Origin: Desulfobacca sp. | Lineage (GTDB): Bacteria > Desulfobacterota > Desulfobaccia > Desulfobaccales > Desulfobaccaceae | Assembly (NCBI GenBank): GCA_020725545.1 | Contig: DYEV01000009.1 | Location: 62,001-126,000 of the forward strand | Direction: 5' to 3' | Length of the DNA: 64,000 nt | Shown here: one piece after another, positions 37,088 to 43,452 of the stretch | How the letters are laid out: each line of letters opens with the position of its first letter | How positions within the stretch are numbered: position 1 is the stretch's first letter | Position numbers and translations under genes: made by a program | Notes under the pieces: model-generated | What the model was told of the DNA's origin: nothing | Database searches by the model: none | The model's input: only the letters and a program-made list of their open reading frames with translations

Positions 37088-38773
37088 TCACGCCGCTGGA
37101 ATCAAGGCGGCGTTTTGGCTTTCCTGGGAGGTGAGCTGTTGCCGCGGCAGAATCCGGTCGATGGTCTCCTCCAGACGGGCCAGCAGCGGCGGCAGGGTGG
37201 CGGTGTCCAGGGCCGAGATGGCCACGCCGTTGTGGCGGCGGCTCTCCCAGTCGGCCAGGTTTGCATCCACCAGATCCACTTTATTGAAGACCTTGAGAAC
37301 CGGTTTATCGCCCAACTCCAGAGAGGAGAGGATACCCTCCACGGCGGCGATCTGCTCTTCATAGCGGGGATTGCTCAGGTCGATGACGTGCAGGAGCAGG
37401 TCGGCGTCGGCCAGCTCCTCGAGGGTGGCCTTAAAGGCCTCCAGGAGGTCTTTGGGCAGGTCCCGGATAAAGCCCACAGTGTCGGTGATGATGACCTCCC
37501 GCTCCCGGGGGAAGCGCAGGCGTCGGCTGGTGGGGTCCAAGGTGGCGAAGAGGCGGTCTTCGGCCAGGACCTGGGCCTTGGTCAGGGTATTGAGCAAAGT
37601 GGATTTACCGGCGTTGGTATAGCCGACGATGGAGATGATGGGCAGACCCTGGCGTTGGCGGGGGCCCCGGCGCACCCGGCGTTCAGCCCGCACCTGCTCC
37701 AACTCCTGGGTTAGGCGGTGGAGGCGTTCCCGGACCCGGCGGCGGTCGATCTCCAGTTTGGTCTCGCCGGGCCCCCGGCCGCCAATGCCGCCGGTGAGGC
37801 GGGAGAGGGCGTCATCCCGGCCCACCAGCCGGGGCAGGAGGTATTTCAATTGGGCCATCTCCACCTGGAGTTTACCTTCCCGGCTGCGGGCCCGTTGGGC
37901 GAAGATGTCGAGGATCAACTGGGTGCGGTCGATGACCTTCAGTTCCGTGTAATCGGTGATGGACCGAGCCTGGGAGGGGTTGAGATCGGCGTCGAAGATG
38001 AGGAGCGAGGCGTCCACCTGCAGGGCCCGGAGGACCAGCTCCATGAGTTTGCCCCGGCCCATTAGGTAGCGGGGGTCGATGCGTTGGCGATGCTGGAGGA
38101 TGACATCTACCACCTGGAGGCCGGCGGAGGTGGCCAGTTCGCGCAGTTCGGCCAGAGAAGCCTCGGCCACGGCCCGAGGTTTGGTGGTGACGCCGATGAG
38201 GATGGCCCGCTCCTTCTGGACCTGATCCGCAGCGGTATGTCCGGCCCGGGCCAACTCGGCTTCCAGGGACTGGATGAGGACGGGAAAATCCACGTCCAGA
38301 TGGGACACGTGGTCAACGTCCAGCAATTGCCAATCCCGGTCGGCCAGCCGCTGGGGCAGGAGATGGGCGCCGTACAGCCGGCCGGGAAGGCCCTGGGGCG
38401 CAACCGTCACCGCCAAGATGAAATCCAGCCGCAGCAGGGCCAGATCCATGAAGTCATCTTGACTTAGGGGTTCCCCGTGGAGGTGGGTATGGATGAGGCG
38501 CAGGCCTTTGAGGCGGGAACCGGCCTGACGTTCCCGTTTTAAGGGAGGGATGACCAGGCCTTTGGGATCGCCCACCAGGACCAAAGCAACGAGACCCTGG
38601 CGATCCACCAGGAGGCCCACTTGCCGCCTGATTTCATGGGATATTTCTGTTAGTTGCCTTGCCACCTCCGGAGTCACTAAATGCGGCGGTGGCACCCGAC
38701 GATGATAAAGCCGCTCCAGGCGCCGAAGCTGCTGTGGTTTGAGACCGGCAAGATTACCCTGAACTTGATTGAT
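37088..38773 (-). CDS. hflX: ribosome-associated GTPase HflX
   Basis: HflX binds ribosomes and splits stalled 70S particles. The N-terminal HflX domain includes the glycine-rich GIGGRGPGETKLEIDRRR, then the G domain: VGYTNAGKSTLLNTL (G1), DTVGFIRDLP (G3), FNKVDLVD (G4). The first canonical start is a GTG at 38695, but the frame stays open upstream and encodes GNLAGLKPQQLRRLERLY, conserved in HflX. A good ribosome site AGGAG (38781-38785) lies 7 bp from an in-frame ATC at 38773, and a promoter at 38807-38835 fits. I therefore propose initiation at ATC, giving 561 residues; a sequence error at that codon is the alternative. Confidence 0.88.
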   Translation of the reverse strand: MNQVQGNLAGLKPQQLRRLERLYHRRVPPPHLVTPEVARQLTEISHEIRRQVGLLVDRQGLVALVLVGDPKGLVIPPLKRERQAGSRLKGLRLIHTHLHGEPLSQDDFMDLALLRLDFILAVTVAPQGLPGRLYGAHLLPQRLADRDWQLLDVDHVSHLDVDFPVLIQSLEAELARAGHTAADQVQKERAILIGVTTKPRAVAEASLAELRELATSAGLQVVDVILQHRQRIDPRYLMGRGKLMELVLRALQVDASLLIFDADLNPSQARSITDYTELKVIDRTQLILDIFAQRARSREGKLQVEMAQLKYLLPRLVGRDDALSRLTGGIGGRGPGETKLEIDRRRVRERLHRLTQELEQVRAERRVRRGPRQRQGLPIISIVGYTNAGKSTLLNTLTKAQVLAEDRLFATLDPTSRRLRFPREREVIITDTVGFIRDLPKDLLEAFKATLEELADADLLLHVIDLSNPRYEEQIAAVEGILSSLELGDKPVLKVFNKVDLVDANLADWESRRHNGVAISALDTATLPPLLARLEETIDRILPRQQLTSQESQNAALIPAA

Positions 38774-38806
38774 GCTGATACTCCTTTTCTTTCTTTTAAT
38801 AACATA

Positions 38807-38835
38807 AGTTTAGCATGTCGAGGCCAAGCCGTCAA
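38807..38835 (-). promoter_or_regulatory. predicted sigma-70 promoter of hflX
   Basis: On the minus strand TTGACG, a 17-bp spacer and TAAACT; transcript start near 38800, about 15 nt before the AGGAG ribosome site. Confidence 0.6.
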
Positions 38836-38855
38836 TCCGCGGGCCCGGCACCCCC

Positions 38856-38884
38856 TTGCAACTCTTCCCGGCAGGATTTATAAT
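38856..38884 (+). promoter_or_regulatory. predicted sigma-70 promoter of the ClpX-like gene
   Basis: TTGCAA, a 17-bp spacer and a perfect TATAAT, divergent from the hflX promoter and separated from it by only 20 bp. It implies a leader of about 140 nt. Confidence 0.65.
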
Positions 38885-39032
38885 GCTTTTAAGCAGTAAA
38901 GCAATTGTGGGCCGGATGTTATGGACAACGGGTCGAGGACCCGTTTTTCATGGGACTCCCCCCGGCAAGAGCGCCCGGCCATTATCTCAGGTGGCCTTGC
39001 CAAATGGCAAGGTCGGATCAGACGACATCACT

Positions 39033-40817
39033 ATGGACGAAAAAAATACCAAATTCCCCGATCAGAAGGAACTGGAAAAGGAACTGAGCGATTACTTGGC
39101 GAAAAAATACGGCGATCGCGTCAAGATAATTTCTCCCTTCATCATGCCCAAACCGGTGGTGGAAGAGCCCAGCGGCCGGAGCAAAGCCAGCGGCGCCGGA
39201 CGGATCAATTTCGATCTCAAACCCGAAGAATTGGAGCAGTATCTGGATGAATATGTGATCAAGCAGGATACTGCCAAGAGTATTTTGGCCACCAAGATCT
39301 GCACCCATTTCAACCGCATCCGCTATCAGCAGGAAAAAGGCCGCCAGCCCGATCCCGGCGTTGGCTCCATCAAAAACAATATCATCCTCATCGGCCCCAC
39401 CGGTGTCGGCAAGACCTATTTGGTGAAGCTTATTGCCAAAAAGATCGGCGTGCCCTTTGTCAAAGGCGATGCCACCAAGTTCAGCGAGACCGGCTATGTG
39501 GGCGGCGATGTGGAGGATCTGGTCCGGGATCTGGTCTATGAAGCTGGCGATGACCTGGAACTGGCCCAGTATGGCATTATTTATATCGACGAGATCGACA
39601 AGATCGCAGCCAGCGGCAATCTCATCGGCCCCGATGTCTCCCGCAGCGGCGTGCAGCGGGCCTTGCTGAAGCCCATGGAGGAGACGGAGGTGGACCTGAA
39701 GGTGCCCCACGATCCCATCTCCCAGATCCAGGCCATCGAACACTACCGCAAGACCGGCAAACGGGAGAAGCGGACCATCAATACCCGGAATATCCTCTTC
39801 ATCGTCTCCGGCGCCTTTAACAATCTGGAAAAGATTATTAAAGAGCGTTTGGCCAAACAGGAGATCGGCTTCCATGGCCGGCCCCGCTCCAAAAAATTGG
39901 ACCGGGAGTTCTGGCGCCAAGTGACTGCGGAAGATCTTATCAAGTATGGCTTTGAGTCCGAATTCATCGGTCGCCTGCCGGTTATTGCCGTATTAGAGGA
40001 ACTAACCGCCGATGATCTCTATGAGATCCTGAAAAATCCCAATAATCCCATTATCATCAGCAAAAAGCGGGATTTCCGGGCCTATGATATCGACATCAAG
40101 TTTGAAGATGCGGCTTTGCGGCTGTTCGCCGAACAGGCGGCCAAGGAGCGCACCGGGGCTCGGGGCTTGGTCAGCGTCATTGAAAAAGCCCTGATCCAAT
40201 TCGAGAAACGGCTGCCCTCCACCGATATCAAAGAGTTTCTGGTAACGCCCGAGGTAGTGGCCAGCCCGGTCCAGGAATTGGCGCGACTGCTGGCCGACCC
40301 CGACAACCCGGAGATGAAAGCCCGTTTCGAGGCCGCTGCGGCCGAAGAGCTAGCCCTGCTGAAGGAATCGGTCTGGCGTCGGGAACAGGAACTCCTGCGG
40401 CGCTTCAATATGCCCCTCACCGACTACCGGGTGGGGCTGATGGTGGATCAGTACCTGCGTTGGGATTGCGACCTGCTGGCCGCCTTTGACCAGATCAGCC
40501 GGTTGTATCAGCAGGTGAAACGCTTTGAAGATGCCTTTTATCGGGAGCACGATATCCGGCTGGTCTTTACCCAGGAGGCGGCGGACGAAATCATGCGCCG
40601 GGCCCTGACCGGCGGCACCACGGCCCGGGTGATCTGCGAGGGGTTCGCCAAAGACCTGGAATATGCCCTGAAACTCATCCGGGATCGGTCCGGCAAAGAG
40701 GCCTTCGAAATTACCCTGGAGGATTTACTGGACCTGGACGGCTTCCTGCACCGCCTCTTTCAGGAATCCTTGCAGCAGACCTTCCTGACGGCCACAACCT
40801 CCACCCCGGAAAGTTGA
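39033..40817 (+). CDS. ClpX-like AAA+ ATPase without zinc-binding domain, extended C-terminus
   Basis: A 594-residue unfoldase-like ATPase. Walker A is GPTGVGKT (residues 121-128) and Walker B IIYIDEIDKIA (about 182-192); GYVGGDVEDLVRDL matches the ClpX pore-1 region and RTGARGLVSVIE the sensor-2 region. IGF at 278-280 (KQEIGFHGRP) sits where ClpX has its ClpP-docking loop. The four-Cys zinc finger of ClpX is absent from the N-terminus, and residues about 415-594 form an extra helical region ending in a segment (TGGTTARVICEGFAKDLEYAL) that resembles another small AAA+ lid. I chose the ATG at 39033; upstream in-frame codons look non-coding. It is probably a ClpP partner or a chaperone; clpP is not in the window. 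Confidence 0.8.
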   Translation: MDEKNTKFPDQKELEKELSDYLAKKYGDRVKIISPFIMPKPVVEEPSGRSKASGAGRINFDLKPEELEQYLDEYVIKQDTAKSILATKICTHFNRIRYQQEKGRQPDPGVGSIKNNIILIGPTGVGKTYLVKLIAKKIGVPFVKGDATKFSETGYVGGDVEDLVRDLVYEAGDDLELAQYGIIYIDEIDKIAASGNLIGPDVSRSGVQRALLKPMEETEVDLKVPHDPISQIQAIEHYRKTGKREKRTINTRNILFIVSGAFNNLEKIIKERLAKQEIGFHGRPRSKKLDREFWRQVTAEDLIKYGFESEFIGRLPVIAVLEELTADDLYEILKNPNNPIIISKKRDFRAYDIDIKFEDAALRLFAEQAAKERTGARGLVSVIEKALIQFEKRLPSTDIKEFLVTPEVVASPVQELARLLADPDNPEMKARFEAAAAEELALLKESVWRREQELLRRFNMPLTDYRVGLMVDQYLRWDCDLLAAFDQISRLYQQVKRFEDAFYREHDIRLVFTQEAADEIMRRALTGGTTARVICEGFAKDLEYALKLIRDRSGKEAFEITLEDLLDLDGFLHRLFQESLQQTFLTATTSTPES

Positions 40818-40910
40818 GGCCGCGCTAGATAGTAAAAGGGAGAGGGGGCCGGGGTATATGACTTCCTGCCCCCTCTTCCACACCCTTGCCCCCAACCCTG
40901 GTATTTATTG

Positions 40911-40938
40911 GAAACCAGAAACCGGAAACCAGAGACTG
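40911..40938. repeat. heptanucleotide tract abutting the ahbC start codon
   Basis: GAAACCA, GAAACCG, GAAACCA and GAGACTG run in perfect 7-bp register and end immediately before the ATG at 40939. There is no Shine-Dalgarno sequence other than what the repeats supply. Confidence 0.85.
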
Positions 40939-42129
40939 ATGATTGGTATTTCGAAACTCTATTGCGGCGCCGTGGAGGCCTCGGACGTCCTGCGCTACGG
41001 CCGCCACTCCAGCCGGCTGCCGTCCCATCTGCTGCAATTTTCCCAGGATAAAAAGCCGGTGGTGGTCTGGAACCTGACCCGGCGGTGTAACCTGAAGTGC
41101 GTGCACTGCTATGCCCAGGCAACGGCGACTAGGCCCGAGGGCGAGCTTTCCTTGGACCAGGGTCTGGCCGTCTTGGAGGATTTAAAGGCCTTTGGGGTGC
41201 CAGTGGTGCTCTTCTCCGGCGGGGAACCCCTCATGCACCCCCATCTTTTGACTTTGGTGGAACGGGCCGTGACCCTGGGGATGCGGGCGGTGATCTCCAC
41301 CAACGGCACCCTCATCGACCGGCAGATGGCGGCGCGGTTAAAAGACTTCGGCCTGTCGTATGTGGGCATCAGCCTGGATGGGACCGAGGCCACCCATGAC
41401 CGCTTCCGGGGGCTGCCAGGAGCCTTTGCCGCGGCCATGGCCGGGGTGGAGAACTGCCAGGAGGCCGGCATCAAGGTGGGCCTGCGCTTTACCATTAATA
41501 AACACAATTACCAGGAAATCCCGGCTATCTTTGATCTTCTGGAAGAGCGGGACATCCCCCGGGTCTGTTTTTATCATCTGGTCTATGCCGGCCGGGGCAG
41601 CCGGCTGGTGGAGGCGGCCTTGAGCCACGGCGAGACCCGGGCAGTGGTGGACCTGATCATCGACCGCACCGCGGCTCTCTTTGTCCGGGGCAAACCCAAG
41701 GAAGTCCTGACGGTGGACAACCACGCGGACGGGCCCTACATCTACCTGCGCCTGCGCCGGGAAAAAAATCCCCGAGCCCCAGAAGTCCTGGAGTTGCTGC
41801 GCATGAACGAAGGGAACAATTCGGGCCGGGGCATCGGTTGCATCAGTTGGGATGGGGCGGTACATGCCGACCAATTCTGGCGGCATTACTCCTTCGGCAA
41901 TGTGCAGGAGCGGCCCTTCAGCGAAATCTGGACCGACCTGAGCAATCCCCTCATGGCCAGACTCAAGGACAAGAAGCGCTACGTCACCGGCCGCTGCGCC
42001 ACCTGCCGTTGGCTGGACGTCTGCGGCGGCAATTTCCGGGTGCGGGCCGAGGCCCTGACCGGCGATTTGTGGGCCCCGGATCCGGACTGTTATCTGACGG
42101 ACACGGAAATCTCGGCCCAGGAAGAATAG
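40939..42129 (+). CDS. ahbC: 12,18-didecarboxysiroheme deacetylase, radical SAM
   Basis: AhbC removes the acetate side chains of didecarboxysiroheme to give iron-coproporphyrin III in the alternative, siroheme-dependent heme pathway of sulfate reducers and archaea. The 396-residue protein starts MIGISKLYCGAVEASDVLRY, typical of AhbC, with radical SAM cysteines C50, C54 and C57 (CNLKCVHC), SGGEPLMHP for SAM binding, and a SPASM-like C-terminal region with GCISWDG and CATCRWLDVCGGN for auxiliary clusters. Other ahb genes are not adjacent. The ATG follows a 7-bp repeat tract instead of a clear ribosome site. Confidence 0.9.
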   Translation: MIGISKLYCGAVEASDVLRYGRHSSRLPSHLLQFSQDKKPVVVWNLTRRCNLKCVHCYAQATATRPEGELSLDQGLAVLEDLKAFGVPVVLFSGGEPLMHPHLLTLVERAVTLGMRAVISTNGTLIDRQMAARLKDFGLSYVGISLDGTEATHDRFRGLPGAFAAAMAGVENCQEAGIKVGLRFTINKHNYQEIPAIFDLLEERDIPRVCFYHLVYAGRGSRLVEAALSHGETRAVVDLIIDRTAALFVRGKPKEVLTVDNHADGPYIYLRLRREKNPRAPEVLELLRMNEGNNSGRGIGCISWDGAVHADQFWRHYSFGNVQERPFSEIWTDLSNPLMARLKDKKRYVTGRCATCRWLDVCGGNFRVRAEALTGDLWAPDPDCYLTDTEISAQEE

Positions 42130-42219
42130 GGGCTCTCCTCGATCCTCTCCAGCGAAGAATTACCATTGGCTGGCGGGAACCTAGCCTCGGCTTTAACCGA
42201 TTAACCTGAGGGGCTGCCA

Positions 42220-42249
42220 ATGAGTGCATCTGATCGCATCACCTTATGA
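42220..42249 (+). pseudogene. remnant of a DUF433-type antitoxin start
   Basis: The ten codons ATG to TGA read MSASDRITL. This matches the usual opening of DUF433 antitoxins (DRITLNPEVMGGKPCIRG), but the next codon is a stop and its last bases overlap the DUF5615 toxin ATG. The body of the antitoxin appears to have been deleted precisely between its ninth codon and the toxin start. The reading is short, so the identity rests on the motif and on its partner. Confidence 0.5.
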
Positions 42250-42521
42250 GATTCCTGGCGGATATGGGAATCTCACCGCAAACGGTGAAGTTTTTACAGC
42301 AGTTGGGGCATCCGGCCACTCATCGCCAGCAGGAAAGTCTGGAAAGACTCAATGATGCCCAAACCTTAGCCAAAGCCTGTCACGAAGGTAGTATTCTCCT
42401 CACGCGTGACCTTGGTTTCGGCGATCTGTCGGCAGCCGGTGCAGCTTATTGGCCCAGCGTCATTATTTTCCGCTTTCGGTATATGCGCCCGGATAAGGAG
42501 GAGAAGCTGCTACTGCCATGA
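42246..42521 (+). CDS. DUF5615 PIN-like toxin, C-terminally short
   Basis: A 91-residue Mut7-C/PIN-like protein normally paired with a DUF433 antitoxin. It begins MRFLADMGISPQTVKFLQQL with the first acidic residue, and has ILLTRDLGFGDL and WPSVIIFRFRYMRPD, the typical core. Relatives usually run to about 110-120 residues, so roughly the last 25 are missing. The antitoxin is reduced to nine codons upstream, so the locus is probably inactive. ATG at 42246 overlaps the remnant stop. Confidence 0.75.
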   Translation: MRFLADMGISPQTVKFLQQLGHPATHRQQESLERLNDAQTLAKACHEGSILLTRDLGFGDLSAAGAAYWPSVIIFRFRYMRPDKEEKLLLP

Positions 42522-42596
42522 GGCGCACCATTGGTTCATAATTTTTGCTAATCTTGTTCTTTGCAGCCGTGGACCCAACGCCTGAGGACAACGGCC

Positions 42597-42815
42597 ATGC
42601 TCACCCCCGAAGAATTCCGCACCGGCCAGCACAGCATTCCGTTAAACCTAGCAGAGGAGCTGCCGGAGTGCTGCAGCCGTTGCCGTTTTTTGATTTTCGA
42701 GGAATTTACTGTCTGTTTCATTGACGCCCCTTTTTATTACCAATGCGCCTACAGTTGGACGGAGAAAGCACCGGACAGCCTGCCGCCCTGTTTGGCCGAA
42801 GACTCAGAGGCTTGA
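42597..42815 (+). CDS. small cysteine-rich protein of unknown function
   Basis: A 72-residue soluble protein with six Cys: ECCSRCRFLIFEEFTVC, YQCAYSW and PPCLAE. The spacing suggests a zinc- or cluster-binding knuckle. GAGGACAACGGCC stands before the ATG at 42597, and the frame has native codon use. I do not recognise a named family. It lies between the DUF5615 locus and the cobalamin-riboswitch promoter, which begins 47 bp after its stop, so it is probably not part of the cbp transcript. Confidence 0.65.
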   Translation: MLTPEEFRTGQHSIPLNLAEELPECCSRCRFLIFEEFTVCFIDAPFYYQCAYSWTEKAPDSLPPCLAEDSEA

Positions 42816-42861
42816 ATTTCCAGCGGTTTTTGTGGCAGCCGACGAAGGGGCCAATTTTTTC

Positions 42862-42890
42862 TTGACAAAGTCGTCTTTTTGGACAAAATA
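42862..42890 (+). promoter_or_regulatory. predicted sigma-70 promoter of the cbpAB transcript
   Basis: A perfect TTGACA, a 17-bp spacer and AAAATA. The transcript would start near 42897, five bases before the paired P1 stem of the riboswitch. Confidence 0.65.
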
Positions 42891-42901
42891 AATGCCGATA
42901 T

Positions 42902-43058
42902 CAATAAGCATCCCGGAACACGGTGCAAATCCGTGGCGGTCCCGCCGCTGTCATCGGGGACGGGTTGATCATGGGGAAACCCGGTCACTGTGAAGGCCCA
43001 CCTTCATGGGAAGGCTGATCAATCCGGTTGAGCCGAGAGCCAGAAGACCTGCTTATTG
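42902..43058 (+). promoter_or_regulatory. cobalamin riboswitch aptamer
   Basis: The core reads ACACGGTGCAAATCCGTGG followed by CGGTCCCGCCGCTGT and, 80 nt later, GAGCCAGAAGACCTGC, the B12-box region of the adenosylcobalamin/cobalamin riboswitch class. The outer stem pairs perfectly: CAATAAGCA (42902-42910) with TGCTTATTG (43050-43058), which fixes the aptamer ends. An intrinsic terminator follows 26 nt later, so high cobalamin probably ends transcription before cbpA. It is the only riboswitch seen in the window. Confidence 0.92.
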
Positions 43059-43084
43059 AACTATCGAGAACTGCTGATGGTAAA

Positions 43085-43118
43085 GGGAGTTCCGCTCTAG
43101 GGCGGGATTCCCTTTTTT
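43085..43118 (+). terminator. intrinsic terminator, riboswitch expression platform
   Basis: GGGAGTTCCGC (43085-43095) pairs with GCGGGATTCCC (43102-43112) over 11 bp with two G-T pairs, followed by TTTTTT. It lies between the aptamer and the cbpA ribosome site, 39 bp before the ATG. Confidence 0.85.
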
Positions 43119-43157
43119 ATTGTCAGCAGGCACCATTAACCCAAAGGAGGCGACAGT

Positions 43158-43286
43158 ATGAAAAAGGCCCAAAACACCCAAAAAACCCAGAAACCGGTCA
43201 AACCCATCGGCTTCCGGTACAGCTGCAACCTGAACGGCAGCAATACCGGCCTGTCCCACTACATCCTGTTGGACAAGAAGAGCTGA
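43158..43286 (+). CDS. cbpA: modified-peptide precursor, CbpA-like
   Basis: A 42-residue peptide gene preceded by AAAGGAGGCGACAGT, a very strong ribosome site. The N-terminal half is Lys/Gln/Pro-rich (MKKAQNTQKTQKPVKP), as expected of a leader, and the C-terminal half IGFRYSCNLNGSNTGLSHYI is Gly/Asn/Ser-rich with one Cys, as expected of a core. The radical SAM enzyme downstream and cobalamin riboswitch upstream match the CbpA/CbpB pair predicted by Haft and colleagues for peptides under cobalamin-riboswitch control. What is modified (Cys23, Asn, Tyr or Ser residues) and what the product does are unknown. Confidence 0.85.
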   Translation: MKKAQNTQKTQKPVKPIGFRYSCNLNGSNTGLSHYILLDKKS

Positions 43287-43305
43287 GGGAAGGCCAGCGA
43301 ACCGG

Positions 43306-43323
43306 CGGGGGCTGCGGCCCCCG
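43306..43323 (+). other. hairpin between cbpA and cbpB
   Basis: CGGGGGC-TGCG-GCCCCCG forms a 7-bp GC-only stem 20 nt after the cbpA stop. Without a T-run it could protect the cbpA message 3' end or partly block read-through, giving more precursor than maturase. Confidence 0.5.
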
Positions 43324-43424
43324 TGGTCAGTGGTCAGTGGTCAGTGGCCGGTGAATGGATAAGCCAATCTTTTGCGGCTTACGCTTTGGGGCTCACTTCT
43401 CACCGTTTTCGGCTCACTGCTCAC
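43324..43424. repeat. two heptanucleotide tracts upstream of cbpB
   Basis: TGGTCAG three times, then TGGCCGG and TGAATGG (43324-43358); and in another phase GGCTTAC, GCTTTGG, GGCTCAC, TTCTCAC, CGTTTTC, GGCTCAC, TGCTCAC (43376-43424). The second tract ends 28 bp before the cbpB GTG. Confidence 0.75.
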
Positions 43425-43452
43425 AAATTATCAAAAAAGCGAGGCTAAGAAC

